Positions 41,353 to 50,056 of a DNA stretch of 64,000 nt are shown here, piece after piece. Position 1 is the stretch's first letter; each line of letters begins with the position of its first letter. A model generated the notes under the pieces. That model saw only the letters and a list, made by a program, of their open reading frames with translations. It made no database searches and was not told the origin of the DNA. Source of the DNA: Reyranella sp. (lineage in GTDB: Bacteria; Pseudomonadota; Alphaproteobacteria; Reyranellales; Reyranellaceae); NCBI RefSeq assembly GCF_004297405.1, contig NZ_SCVC01000032.1, forward strand, positions 1 to 64,000, in the 5' to 3' direction. Made by a program: the position numbers and the translations under genes.

Positions 41353-42576
41353 GTGGGTATCAACAGGCGTAGTTTCGTAGGCGGTGCGTCAGTGTTGGCA
41401 GGGTTTGCCGGTACCAAGGCAGCGTTCGCGCAGAAAAAGTATTCCGACGGTGTCACCGACACCGAGATCAAACTCGGCCACACCGGACCCTATAGCGGCC
41501 CAGCCTCGGCTTACGGCACCATCGGCAAGGGCATCGAAGCCTATTGGAAGATGGTCAACGATCAGGGCGGCATCAACGGCCGCAAGATCAACTTCATCAC
41601 TTACGATGATGGCTTCTCGCCACCGAAGACGGTCGAGATGGTCCGCAAGCTCGTCGAGAACGACAAGGTCTTCGCGACCTTCCAGACGCTCGGCACGGCG
41701 TGCAATACCGCCATCCACAAGTTCATGAACCAGAAGAAGGTGCCGCAGCTCTTCGTCAGCACTGGCGCATCGAAGTGGGGCAACCCAAAGCAGTATCCCT
41801 GGACCATTGGTTGGCAGCCCGACTACATCACCGAAAGCGCCATCTACGCCAAGCACATCCTCGACCAGCACAAGGGAGAGAAGATCGGCATCCTTTGGCT
41901 CAACGACGATTCCGGCAAGGATTACGTCTCGGGCTTCATGAAGGGTCTCGGCAAGGAGAACGAGAAGCTCGTTGTATCCAACGTGAGCTACGAGGTGACT
42001 GACCCCACGGTCGAGAGCCAGATCATCCAGCTCAAGAGCTCCGGCGCCACGGTCTTCTTCTGCCACGCCACGCCCAAGCATGCGTCGCAGGCGATCCGCA
42101 AGGCCGCGGACATCGGTTGGAAGCCCTCCTTCTATCTCGTCAACGTTTCGATCTCGGTCGACTCGGTCCTGAAGCCGGCCGGCCTGGAGAACTGCCAGGG
42201 CATCATCACGGCGGCCTACTACAAGGACCCGACGGATGCACAGTGGGCCAAGTCGCCCGACTTCGTGCAGTGGAAGGCCTTCATGGACAAGTACATGCCG
42301 GCCGCCAACCAGGGCGATGCCTTCTACACCTATGCCTATGCGGTCGCGGCAACGATGCAGGAAGTGCTGAAGCGTTGCGGCAACGAGCTGACGCGCGAGA
42401 ACCTGATGAAGCAGGTCGCCAGCATGAAGGACGTCGAGATCCCGTTGTTGCTGCCAGGCATCAAGCTCAACACCAGCGCGACGGATTTCTATCCCATCCA
42501 GTCGATGCAGCTGCAGCGCTTCGAGGGTGACACCTGGAAGCTGTTCGGCAACGTGATCACCAGCGAGGCCGGCTGA
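41353..42576 (+). CDS. Branched-chain amino acid-type ABC solute-binding protein
   Basis: This 407-residue protein belongs to the LivJ-like family: GVTDTEIKLGHTGPYSGPAS near the start, NDQGGINGRKINFITYDDG in lobe one and YTYAYAVAATMQEVLK towards the end. I choose the GTG that gives VGINRRSFVGGASVLAG, a twin-arginine-type signal ending AAFAQ; an ATG 30 codons upstream is the alternative. GGGAG lies ahead of it. The usual LivHMGF permease and ATPase genes do not follow, so it is an orphan binding protein here. The 203 bases before it show no gene. Confidence 0.85.
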   Translation: MGINRRSFVGGASVLAGFAGTKAAFAQKKYSDGVTDTEIKLGHTGPYSGPASAYGTIGKGIEAYWKMVNDQGGINGRKINFITYDDGFSPPKTVEMVRKLVENDKVFATFQTLGTACNTAIHKFMNQKKVPQLFVSTGASKWGNPKQYPWTIGWQPDYITESAIYAKHILDQHKGEKIGILWLNDDSGKDYVSGFMKGLGKENEKLVVSNVSYEVTDPTVESQIIQLKSSGATVFFCHATPKHASQAIRKAADIGWKPSFYLVNVSISVDSVLKPAGLENCQGIITAAYYKDPTDAQWAKSPDFVQWKAFMDKYMPAANQGDAFYTYAYAVAATMQEVLKRCGNELTRENLMKQVASMKDVEIPLLLPGIKLNTSATDFYPIQSMQLQRFEGDTWKLFGNVITSEAG

Positions 42577-42580
42577 GCGG

Positions 42581-43441
42581 TCACTCTCGGGCGCACGCCG
42601 CGACGGCTTCGAGCGCCGCCGCGGCGTGAACGGGATCCTGGGCGAGCTCGGCCAGCTCCGACAGCCGCCAGACGTTATTCAACAAAGCCATACGCTCGCG
42701 ATCCAGAGTGCGACCGGCGAGAACTTCGTACTCGGTCACGATCCGGGTCGTGAGGTCGGCCGCGATCAGGTTGGAATAGATGAACTCCTGATGGAGCGGG
42801 CCGAAGCCCGAATCGCCGAAATCATAGAGGCCATTCAGACGCCGGCGCGCATGGTCGAACGCCATGTTCCAGCCGTGGCCGTCGAAGAAGCCATAGATCG
42901 TGCCATGGGGATCGGCCGGCAGCTTCTGCCAGGCTGCGATCGTTCGTTCGGCATAGGCCCGAAGTTCTTCCGAAAGCACAGGCCAGGTTCGCTGCAGAAT
43001 GTCGTCGGGCGGCAGCCAGGCCTTGATGGGCACGGCGCCGGCTGACGCCATGTCGTTCGCTGGCAGTCGGTGCAGCTCGGCGTAGAAGAGGGCGAGGTCG
43101 CAGGCCAGGCGCTGGCGGTCCGGTTCGGGCAGCCGCTCGTACGCCGCCGTCATGAGATGCTCGCCCGCGATCTTGTCGTGGCGTGAAAACTGCGTCGGCG
43201 GCGTGCCATGCAAGGTGAGGTACGGAACGGGCAGGGAGACGGCCGGGCGCACGATGTCGAGCACGCTCGACTCGACAATCAGCCGGCGGCGCGCCTCGTC
43301 GTGACGCGGAAACTTGAAGATCAGGCGGTCGTCGACATCGACCGCGACACTGTCCCAACCTTGCGTCAGGAGGCTGAACGACGCGGACGCGTGTTCGGGA
43401 AACGCGCCGACGATCGCGGCGCGCATCTCTTCCAGGGTCAC
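42581..43441 (-). CDS. Aminoglycoside phosphotransferase-fold kinase
   Basis: This 286-residue protein has APH-fold elements: an ATP-binding strand (RLIFKFPRHDEARRRL) and a Brenner-like loop in which the usual H-G-D is replaced by YGFFDGHGWNMAFDH. The metal loop is LYDFGDSGFGPLHQEF. The natural substrate is unknown, and the altered catalytic loop leaves activity uncertain. Translation starts at GTG with no gap after the TauD stop (TAG-GTG), so it is tightly coupled with that gene. Confidence 0.8.
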   Translation of the reverse strand: MTLEEMRAAIVGAFPEHASASFSLLTQGWDSVAVDVDDRLIFKFPRHDEARRRLIVESSVLDIVRPAVSLPVPYLTLHGTPPTQFSRHDKIAGEHLMTAAYERLPEPDRQRLACDLALFYAELHRLPANDMASAGAVPIKAWLPPDDILQRTWPVLSEELRAYAERTIAAWQKLPADPHGTIYGFFDGHGWNMAFDHARRRLNGLYDFGDSGFGPLHQEFIYSNLIAADLTTRIVTEYEVLAGRTLDRERMALLNNVWRLSELAELAQDPVHAAAALEAVAACARE

Positions 43442-44527
43442 CTAGCCGGCGACTTGCCGGATACCGCCGCGCGGCTGGCCAGCTTCGATATCCTGCCACA
43501 GGATTTCATGGCCCTTGGGCAGCGGCCGGTTGTTGCGCATGGTCAGCCAGAGCCGCATCAGCATGCGGTCGTTGCCGCTCGCGGCATTGTCCTCGAACGG
43601 CGTGCGCCCGTGATAGGTGACGTGGCTGTTGATGAGCTGCAGGTCGCCCGGCTCGAGAGTCATCTCGAAGCAGAGTTCCTCGGCGGTCGCCATGAGCATT
43701 TCGATGGCTTCGCGCTGGGCATCCGTAAGCTTCGGCACGTTGGGCGCCAGTTGGGCGGCCTCGATGAACGTCAGGGAGTAGTGCGAGGTGAACTTGCCAT
43801 CGCGCAGGCCGAAGATCGGCAGCGGGTAGGCGGTCTCCTTGGTCGTTCCCTCGCCATCCTTGGTCGTGCCTTCTTCGCCGAAGCGGCTGCGCCAGTAGTC
43901 CTGGAACAGCACTTCGAGCAGGTCGGGCCGGCGCTCGAGGATGGCATTGTGGATCGCCGGCGTGCTGGCGAGCTTGCTGACGCCGCCGGCGAGCGCCTGG
44001 CGCACGCAAAGCAGGCCGACCACGTCGGTGCGGTCGGTGTGGAAGCGCAGGCCGCCGTTGGTCAGGGTGCGGGCGTAGGAGGAAAGGAAGGTCGAACCCT
44101 TCTCGTCCTTGGTTTCGCCGTAGGTCCGGCCGACATGGGCGCCCTCGTCGCGGATGAGGCGCATCAGCTCGCCGGTGCGGTTCTGGAATACAGGCGTGCC
44201 GATATGCGTCCCGATGGCGAAGTAGAGCCGGCGCAAATCCTCTTCACTGTAGCGATCGACCGGGAAGCCGCGCAGCTTGACGATGCCGCAACCATTCTCG
44301 AGTTCGTCGGCGATATCGTCCCACAATTCGCCCAGGCTCGGCAGCCAGACGTCCTCGGCCCTGATCTCCGACCACTCCATGCCGCGCAATCCTTTGAGCG
44401 CAGCATCGAATTCCTCGCCGACTTCGGGCGGCAGGTCGCGGATCCAGCGTTTGGAGTCCTTGATATCCTTGCCGTGCCAGGCAGAAGGACCGGTGAGGGG
44501 CGCGCGATTGCTAGCAGGGGTGCTCAT
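43442..44527 (-). CDS. TauD/TfdA-family Fe(II)/2-oxoglutarate dioxygenase
   Basis: This 361-residue enzyme has the facial triad in RFHTDRTDVVG (H-x-D) and in SHVTYHGRTPFED (distal His), with the 2-oxoglutarate Arg in MRLWLTMRNNRP. It belongs to the TauD/gamma-butyrobetaine group and hydroxylates a small acid with O2 and 2-oxoglutarate. The ATG (MSTPASNR) is right after a hairpin that buries the GGAGG ribosome site. The track ORF begins 69 codons earlier without support. The kinase-like gene starts immediately after its stop, suggesting the two act together. Confidence 0.87.
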   Translation of the reverse strand: MSTPASNRAPLTGPSAWHGKDIKDSKRWIRDLPPEVGEEFDAALKGLRGMEWSEIRAEDVWLPSLGELWDDIADELENGCGIVKLRGFPVDRYSEEDLRRLYFAIGTHIGTPVFQNRTGELMRLIRDEGAHVGRTYGETKDEKGSTFLSSYARTLTNGGLRFHTDRTDVVGLLCVRQALAGGVSKLASTPAIHNAILERRPDLLEVLFQDYWRSRFGEEGTTKDGEGTTKETAYPLPIFGLRDGKFTSHYSLTFIEAAQLAPNVPKLTDAQREAIEMLMATAEELCFEMTLEPGDLQLINSHVTYHGRTPFEDNAASGNDRMLMRLWLTMRNNRPLPKGHEILWQDIEAGQPRGGIRQVAG

Positions 44528-44546
44528 GGAGGCGATTTTATCCTCC
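44528..44546 (-). promoter_or_regulatory. Ribosome-site-sequestering hairpin ahead of the TauD gene
   Basis: The 19 bases immediately before the ATG read, on the coding strand, GGAGGATAAAATCGCCTCC. GGAG pairs with CUCC, and GAU can pair with AUC around an AAA loop with two bulged bases. The only good Shine-Dalgarno sequence (GGAGG) is inside the stem and is 14 bases from the ATG. Translation may be repressed unless the hairpin is opened. Confidence 0.4.
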
Positions 44547-44570
44547 GCGACACCGGGATTGCCAAGAGGC

Positions 44571-45050
44571 TTAGACCAGAGATTTGCGCATGTTGATCGA
44601 GGTCGGATAATCGAACCCGGGATGCGCCTCGCGTGAGATTTCGCGGTAGCCGAGCGACAGGAAGAGGCGCTGATTTTCGGTGAGCGCGACGCGGACGCCG
44701 AGGCGAACACCGGCCAGGCCGCGTCGTCGAGCATCGGCTTCCACGGCCTCGATCAGCCGCCGGGCGAGCCCTGTGCCGCGCGCTACCGGCACCACGGCAA
44801 GTCGGCCGAAGTAGAGATCGCCCTCGACCTCATAGGTCATGACGCAGCCCAGTATTTCGCCGTTTCGCTCCGCGACGATTGCGCCGGCGTCTTTGGCCAG
44901 CTCCGCCGCGATCGCTTCAACGGTTTCCTGGAACGCACCGGAGGGGGGCACCAGCTTGCCGCGATACTGCTCGAAGGCAGCGGTGATGGTCGCCAGGATC
45001 TTCGACGCATCGGCAAGTGTTGCGACGCGCAAGACAAGAGTATCGCTCAT
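44571..45050 (-). CDS. GNAT family N-acetyltransferase
   Basis: This 159-residue acetyltransferase starts at MSDTLVLRVATLADA; the much longer track ORF is an unsupported upstream extension through the divergent dehydrogenase gene. The acetyl-CoA loop is VVPVARGTGLARRLIEAVE (Q/R-x-x-G-x-G/A pattern). FLSLGYREISREAH supplies the usual C-terminal FY motif. The substrate is unknown. It is divergent from the iron alcohol dehydrogenase gene, 48 bases away. Confidence 0.85.
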   Translation of the reverse strand: MSDTLVLRVATLADASKILATITAAFEQYRGKLVPPSGAFQETVEAIAAELAKDAGAIVAERNGEILGCVMTYEVEGDLYFGRLAVVPVARGTGLARRLIEAVEADARRRGLAGVRLGVRVALTENQRLFLSLGYREISREAHPGFDYPTSINMRKSLV

Positions 45051-45098
45051 CCGCTTCTTCTCGCGTAGGCTCGCGGCAAAATCGAGAGGGAATAGCGG

Positions 45099-46247
45099 AT
45101 GGCCTTGATCACCTATCTGACGCGCATTCAGTTCGACTTCGGCGCACTGAAGTTGCTGGACGCCGAACTGCAGCTCCTCGGCATCCGCCGGCCGCTGGTC
45201 GTCACGGACAAGGGCGTCATCTCGGCAGGCCTCTGGGCGAAGGTGAAGGACCAGCTCCCGGGCAACATGCCGCTGACCATCTATGACGGTACTCCGGAAA
45301 ACCCGACCGAAGCGGCGATGCGCGACGCGCTCAAGATTTACAAGGATGAAGGCTGCGACGGCATCATCGCCATCGGTGGCGGCTCGCCGATGGATCTCGC
45401 CAAGGCGGTTGCCTTGATGGCGACGCATCCCGGCAATTCGCTGCAGCCTTATTCTTTCGTCGAAGGCGGCGCGGCCAAGATCACCGCAGCCGTGGCGCCG
45501 ATCGTGGCCATTCCCACGACCTCGGGCACCGGCAGCGAAGTGAGCCGCGGCGGCGTCATCATCATGGACTCCGGCCGCAAGCTCGCCATCGGCAGCCCGT
45601 ATCTCATTCCGAGGCTGGCGCTGATCGATCCGGAACTCACCTTGAGCCTGCCGCCGCATCTCACGGCCGGCACTGGCATGGACGCCTTCACGCACAATAT
45701 CGAATGCTTCCTGGCCAACGTCTTCAATCCGCCGGCCGATTCGATCGCGCTCGATGGTCTGGAGAAGGCGTGGAAGTACGTCGAGCGTGCGACCAAGGAC
45801 GGGCAGGACCGCGAGGCGCGCTACAATATGGCGATGGCTGCAATGGAAGGCGCCATGGTCTTCCAGAAGGGCCTGGGCGCCGTGCATGCGCTCAGCCATC
45901 CAACCGGTGGTCTCAAGGGATATCGGCTGCATCACGGCACCTTGAACGCGATCTACCTGCCGGCGGTACTGCGCTTCAACGAGCCAGCCGTCGGCGAGAA
46001 GTTCAAGAAGGTGGCGCAGGTCCTGGGCCTGCCCGAGCGTGAGGGCAACGCCGAAGGCGTGGCGAACGCGGTCGCCGGGCTGAACGAGCGGTTGGGCATT
46101 CCCAAGGGCCTGGGTGCGATGGGTTTGGCTCAAGGTGAGGTCGAGAAGATCGCCGACGGCGCGATGGGCGACCACTGCCATCTCTCGACGCCACGCCAGC
46201 CGACCAAGGCGCAGTATGTCGAACTGATCGCGCAAAGCTGGGGGTAG
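45099..46247 (+). CDS. Iron-containing alcohol dehydrogenase
   Basis: This 382-residue group III dehydrogenase has the NAD motif IGGGSPMDLAKAVALM (about 91-106). The metal site is in TGTGSEVSRGG, GTGMDAFTHNIE, LGAVHALSHPTGG and YRLHHGTLNAIYLP, giving the D-H-H-H pattern of the family. It oxidises a primary alcohol or hydroxyacid with NAD+; the substrate is unknown. An SDR gene follows, separated by two GC-rich palindromes. Confidence 0.9.
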   Translation: MALITYLTRIQFDFGALKLLDAELQLLGIRRPLVVTDKGVISAGLWAKVKDQLPGNMPLTIYDGTPENPTEAAMRDALKIYKDEGCDGIIAIGGGSPMDLAKAVALMATHPGNSLQPYSFVEGGAAKITAAVAPIVAIPTTSGTGSEVSRGGVIIMDSGRKLAIGSPYLIPRLALIDPELTLSLPPHLTAGTGMDAFTHNIECFLANVFNPPADSIALDGLEKAWKYVERATKDGQDREARYNMAMAAMEGAMVFQKGLGAVHALSHPTGGLKGYRLHHGTLNAIYLPAVLRFNEPAVGEKFKKVAQVLGLPEREGNAEGVANAVAGLNERLGIPKGLGAMGLAQGEVEKIADGAMGDHCHLSTPRQPTKAQYVELIAQSWG

Positions 46248-46254
46248 CTGGGTG

Positions 46255-46274
46255 CGCGCGACTCCAGTCGCGCG
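46255..46274. repeat. GC-rich palindrome CGCGCGACT-CC-AGTCGCGCG
   Basis: This is a perfect nine-base inverted repeat around CC, eight bases after the dehydrogenase stop. No T-run follows, so it is not a standard intrinsic terminator. Its form is that of an extragenic palindromic (REP-like) unit or an mRNA 3'-end stabiliser. Confidence 0.5.
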
Positions 46275-46298
46275 ATCAAGCTCGTGACCAATGAAGAT

Positions 46299-46318
46299 CG
46301 CGCCACTGGATTGGCGCG
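46299..46318. repeat. GC-rich palindrome CGCGCCA-N6-TGGCGCG
   Basis: This is a seven-base inverted repeat with a six-base centre, 24 bases after the first palindrome and just ahead of the SDR gene's ribosome site. Together they form a two-hairpin element in the gap between the dehydrogenase and SDR genes. Confidence 0.45.
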
Positions 46319-46339
46319 CCCCCGGCAAAGGAGGAACGC

Positions 46340-47119
46340 ATGAAAGTCAAAGACAAGGTCTGCGTCGTTACCGGCGCGGCGGGTGGCATCGGCGAGGCGA
46401 TTGCGCGGCGTTACGCCCAGGAAGGCGCCAGGGGCGTCATCGTGGCCGACATGGATGCCGGCCGCCTCGACAAGGTCGCCAAGGATATCGGTGCGCTCGC
46501 GGTGGCCGGTGACATCGGCAAGGAAGCCGAGGTGAAGCGCCTGATTGCCGAAGCCGAAAAGAAGTTCGGCGAGATCGACGTCTTCTTTTCCAATGCCGGT
46601 ATTGGCCGTGGCGGCCACGAGGATGCCACTGACAAGGACTGGGCCGATTCGTGGGCAATCCACGTCATGGCCCATGTCTATGCCGCGCGGGCGCTGGTGC
46701 CGCAGATGCTGAAGCGGGGCGAGGGCTATCTGCTCAACACCGCGAGCGCCGCTGGCTTGCTGGCCTCGATGGGCTCCGCGCCCTACGGCGTCACCAAGCA
46801 TGCCGGCGTGGCCCTGGCTGAGCATCTTTCCATCCAGTACGGCGATCGCGGCATCCGCGTCTCGGTCCTGTGCCCGCAGGCGGTCGATACCAACATGCTG
46901 CGCATGGCCGGCGCCACCGCGGCGTCGGTCGATGGCGTGCTCAACACCGAGGCGGTCGCTCAGAGCGTGATCGAGGCGATGGACGAGGAGCGCTTCCTGA
47001 TCCTGCCGCACGCCGAGGTGAAGGACTACATGGCACGCAAGCTCGACCGCGACCGCTGGCTGCGCGGCATGCGCCGCCTGCGCGACAAGACCGGCGAGGG
47101 CCAAGGCAAACGCGCCTGA
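46340..47119 (+). CDS. SDR family oxidoreductase
   Basis: This 259-residue short-chain dehydrogenase has cofactor motif TGAAGGIGEA (about 11-20), acidic D39-type NAD preference (VADMDAGRLDKV), SNAGIG, NTASAAG and Y-G-V-T-K as catalytic pair. The C-terminal stretch is basic (RGMRRLRDKTGEGQGKRA). The ATG follows AAAGGAGGAACGC, an ideal ribosome site. It may use the product of the iron alcohol dehydrogenase upstream, but the palindromes between them might also separate their expression. Confidence 0.88.
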   Translation: MKVKDKVCVVTGAAGGIGEAIARRYAQEGARGVIVADMDAGRLDKVAKDIGALAVAGDIGKEAEVKRLIAEAEKKFGEIDVFFSNAGIGRGGHEDATDKDWADSWAIHVMAHVYAARALVPQMLKRGEGYLLNTASAAGLLASMGSAPYGVTKHAGVALAEHLSIQYGDRGIRVSVLCPQAVDTNMLRMAGATAASVDGVLNTEAVAQSVIEAMDEERFLILPHAEVKDYMARKLDRDRWLRGMRRLRDKTGEGQGKRA

Positions 47120-47269
47120 TGTTCCATTGCCGTTGACCGCAAGCAACAGATCGTCGATGGTCCACGCCGCATGAAACGACTGGCCGCGCTTCGACTTACC
47201 TGCTGACCCGCCGCTCTTAAAGAGCCGCGGGCTGTCGTCGTCCGCCTCTCGTTTCGAAGTTGTTGTTTC

Positions 47270-48034
47270 ATGCTCCCCTATATCCAGTCGTTGTTCGCCG
47301 AGACCGGCCTGTGGACCGCCATCGGTGTCACTCTGATCGCCGGCCTGATGCGTGGCTTTGCCGGTTTCGGCTCGGCCATGCTGATGGCGCCGATCTTCGC
47401 GATCCTCTTCGGCTCGGCCGAGATGGTCGTGACCGTCGTGGCCATCGAGCTCGTGGTCTCGCTGCAGCTCTTTCCGCAGGTGCGCAAGCACGCCGACTGG
47501 AAGGTGCTGACGCCCATGAGCATCGCCGCCTGTGCCGCCATGCCGCTCGGAGTCTGGCTGCTGGCAAGCGTCGACAAGAACACGATCGTGACAGCTGTCT
47601 CGGCCGTCATCGTGGGCTTCGTCGTCCTGATGTGGACGGGCTGGAAGTATCACGGCAAGCGCTCGACCGTGGCGACGGTGATCGTTGGTTCGCTGTCGGG
47701 CGCGATGATGGCCACGACCAGTGTCGGCGGCCCGCCGGTGCTGCTCTACCTGCTCTCCGGCAAGGACCCGCCCGAGGTCAATCGCGCCAACATCGTTACT
47801 TACTATTTCCTGACGCAGTTCCTGCTGATCGTCATCGTGCTGGCGACGGGGGTGGCGGGCGTCGATGCACTGGTGCGGGCGGTCGTGCTGTTCCCGGTCA
47901 TGGCATTGGGAGCCTGGGCCGGTGGCCGGATGTTTCACGGCCTTGCCAGCGAGAGGCTCTACCGTAACGTGGCCCTGGCCATATTATTCGCGACCGGCTT
48001 GTTTGGCCTGCTCCGGAACTGGTTGATCGGCTGA
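47270..48034 (+). CDS. TauE/SafE family sulfite/organosulfonate exporter
   Basis: This 254-residue membrane protein has about eight helices in two repeats. Each repeat opens with a family motif: LIAGLMRGFAGFGSAMLMAPIFA in the first and GSLSGAMMATTSVGGPPVLLYLL in the second. TauE/SafE proteins export sulfite, sulfoacetate or related anions. It is not next to sulfonate-degradation genes, although a TauD-type and an LLM-type oxygenase that can release sulfite occur elsewhere in the window. The 150 bases ahead hold no gene that I can support. Confidence 0.87.
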   Translation: MLPYIQSLFAETGLWTAIGVTLIAGLMRGFAGFGSAMLMAPIFAILFGSAEMVVTVVAIELVVSLQLFPQVRKHADWKVLTPMSIAACAAMPLGVWLLASVDKNTIVTAVSAVIVGFVVLMWTGWKYHGKRSTVATVIVGSLSGAMMATTSVGGPPVLLYLLSGKDPPEVNRANIVTYYFLTQFLLIVIVLATGVAGVDALVRAVVLFPVMALGAWAGGRMFHGLASERLYRNVALAILFATGLFGLLRNWLIG

Positions 48035-48083
48035 AACGCCGGGGCAGTCCGTGTATGATGGTGGCCTTCTTTTGGAGACTTCC

Positions 48084-48383
48084 ATGCGTGTGATCGCCCT
48101 TGTTTCTGGTGTTGCTCTTGTCGCGGGTCTGGCCGTGAGCCTGTCGACCGTTGCACGGGCCGACGATCTCATGCGCGAATGCATGGTCACGGCCTCCCAG
48201 CAGACGTGCCAGTGCATCATTGCGCGCATCCCGGCGGACCAGCGCGAGAACGCGATCCTGGGCCTGCGCAAGTCGAACCAGTCGGTGAGTGTCAGCGGTA
48301 ACCTGCTCAACCCCTCGAACCTGTCGCCTCAGGAAATGCAGGGCCTCAACGCCGTCGTCGCGGCGCAAGCCTATTGCATGTAG
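48084..48383 (+). CDS. Small secreted Cys-containing protein
   Basis: This 99-residue protein starts at ATG (MRVIALVSG) with TGGAGA upstream. It has a signal peptide ending STVARA. The mature part has several Cys (MRECMV, QQTCQCIIAR, AQAYCM), suggesting disulfides in the periplasm. The pattern C-M-x8-C-x-C resembles small alphaproteobacterial hypotheticals, but I do not recognise a named family. It follows the TauE gene by 49 bases. Confidence 0.6.
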   Translation: MRVIALVSGVALVAGLAVSLSTVARADDLMRECMVTASQQTCQCIIARIPADQRENAILGLRKSNQSVSVSGNLLNPSNLSPQEMQGLNAVVAAQAYCM

Positions 48384-48494
48384 GCCAGCTGCAGGGGTCG
48401 CGACACAATCCCTTCTAGGCTGCGGGCGCTCACCGCGCTATCGTCCCGCTCCATAGTGCGACGCCGGTTAACGGCGCGATCATCGGAGGGCAGG

Positions 48495-50030
48495 ATGAGA
48501 CTATTTTCACGCAGGTTCGGTCTGGTAGCGGCTCTGGCGGCCGGCATTGCGGCGCCCGCTCTGGCACAGGCGCCGGCATCGGCACCTGTACGCGGCGGTG
48601 CGCTCACCATCGGCGTCGAGAGCGATTTCGAAGGGTTCGATCCCATCCGCGCCGGCGTCTATTCCAATTCGACGGTCACGGCGGCGTCGCTGATCTACGA
48701 CACGCTGATGCGGCTCGACGACAAGGGTAACCTCATCCCCGCACTCGCCCTGTCCATGACGCCCAACGAGGACGGCAGCGTCTGGGTCGCCAAGCTGCGG
48801 CCCGGCGTTAAATTCCATGACGGCACGCCATTCACCGCCCAATCGGTGGCCGACCATTTCAACCGCCTGCTCGATCCGGCCAACCGCTTCGCTGGCCGCG
48901 CCTATATCGCCATCGAGAAGGTCGAGGTCGGGGACGACCTGACCGCCGTCTTCAAGATGCGCGGACCCAATGCGGCGCTGCCCAGGACCCTGGCCCAGCC
49001 CACCGTGGTGACGCTGATCATCTCCGTGAAGCAGGCCAACGAGAAGGGCGCCGATTACAACCGCAATCCGGTCGGCACTGGCCCGTTCGTGTTCAAGGAG
49101 TGGCGTGCGGCGGACCGTCTGGTGGCCGAGCGCAACCCGGACTACTGGGACAAGGACAAGCCCTATCTCGACCGCGTGACCGTGCGGCCGCTGCCCGACT
49201 CCGACGCCCGCTACGCCAGCCTGGTCAAAGGCGACGTGCAGGTGGTCTGGGAGGATCGCGCCGAGAACATCGTCAAGGCCAAGAAGGACAAGAACCTCGT
49301 GGTCCTGCAATGGGTGGGCAGCGGCGCGCTGGTAATCCCGCTCAATACCCAGCGCGAGCCGCTGAACGACAAGCGCGTGCGGCAGGCTGTCTCTATGTCG
49401 TTGAACCGCAAGGCCAATGCCGCGGTGCTGAGCCAGAACCTGCGCCCGGTCTATGACGATCCGTATGCGCCGTCGTCCGGCATCGTCTGCAAGGACACCG
49501 GCACGCTGGGCTACAATCCCGAGGCTGCCAAGAAGTTGATCGCCGACTACGGCAAGCCGGTGAAGCTCACCATGACCGTCACCGCCACGCCGCGTGGCCG
49601 TGAGGGGGCACAGGTCTTCCAGGCCGACATGAAGAAGGTCGGCATCGATGTCGAGATCAAGCCGGTCGACCAGACCCAGCTCGTCAAGGAAGCGCTGAGC
49701 CGCGACTTCCAGGTCACCGGCTGGCGCATCATCGATCTGGCCGATGTCGATCCGCAGATGTTCGCTAACTTCCACTCCAAGAGCCCGATCAACTTCTCTG
49801 GCTACAACAATGCGGAAGTCGACCGTCTGCTGCTGATTGGTCGCACCAGCCTCGACGAGAACAAGCGCAAAGAGGCTTACTGCGACCTGATCAAGATCCT
49901 GAACGACGACGCGGTGTGGCTGTGGAGCGGCAGCAACATCGACTTCGCCATCACCCGCAAGAACGTGCACGGCATTCCGGCGCTGCGGGGCGGTGCCGTG
50001 CAGGTCGAGGGAGCCTGGCTCTCCAAGTAG
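48495..50030 (+). CDS. Oligopeptide-type ABC solute-binding protein (SBP family 5)
   Basis: This 511-residue protein has a signal (RRFGLVAALAAGIAAPALAQ) and SBP-5 features: GGALTIGVESDFEGFDP near the start, LRPGVKFHDGTPFTAQSVADH, and NRNPVGTGPFVFKEWRAADR. I use the ATG after GAGGGCAGG; the track begins 13 codons earlier. This family binds peptides, nickel chelates or glutathione. It heads a complete importer with two permeases and two ATPases. Confidence 0.9.
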   Translation: MRLFSRRFGLVAALAAGIAAPALAQAPASAPVRGGALTIGVESDFEGFDPIRAGVYSNSTVTAASLIYDTLMRLDDKGNLIPALALSMTPNEDGSVWVAKLRPGVKFHDGTPFTAQSVADHFNRLLDPANRFAGRAYIAIEKVEVGDDLTAVFKMRGPNAALPRTLAQPTVVTLIISVKQANEKGADYNRNPVGTGPFVFKEWRAADRLVAERNPDYWDKDKPYLDRVTVRPLPDSDARYASLVKGDVQVVWEDRAENIVKAKKDKNLVVLQWVGSGALVIPLNTQREPLNDKRVRQAVSMSLNRKANAAVLSQNLRPVYDDPYAPSSGIVCKDTGTLGYNPEAAKKLIADYGKPVKLTMTVTATPRGREGAQVFQADMKKVGIDVEIKPVDQTQLVKEALSRDFQVTGWRIIDLADVDPQMFANFHSKSPINFSGYNNAEVDRLLLIGRTSLDENKRKEAYCDLIKILNDDAVWLWSGSNIDFAITRKNVHGIPALRGGAVQVEGAWLSK

Positions 50031-50056
50031 CCGTCGACACCGCGTAAGGAGTCTCG

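Noticed and set aside
47205-47235. Short dyad around GCTCTTAAAGAGC as a terminator after the SDR gene
   Set aside because: The stem is only five to six pairs, the loop is too tight and there is no T-run.
46130-47938. Minus-strand ORF of 602 residues
   Set aside because: It overlaps the SDR and TauE genes in antisense and has His/Asp-rich low-complexity composition typical of shadows.
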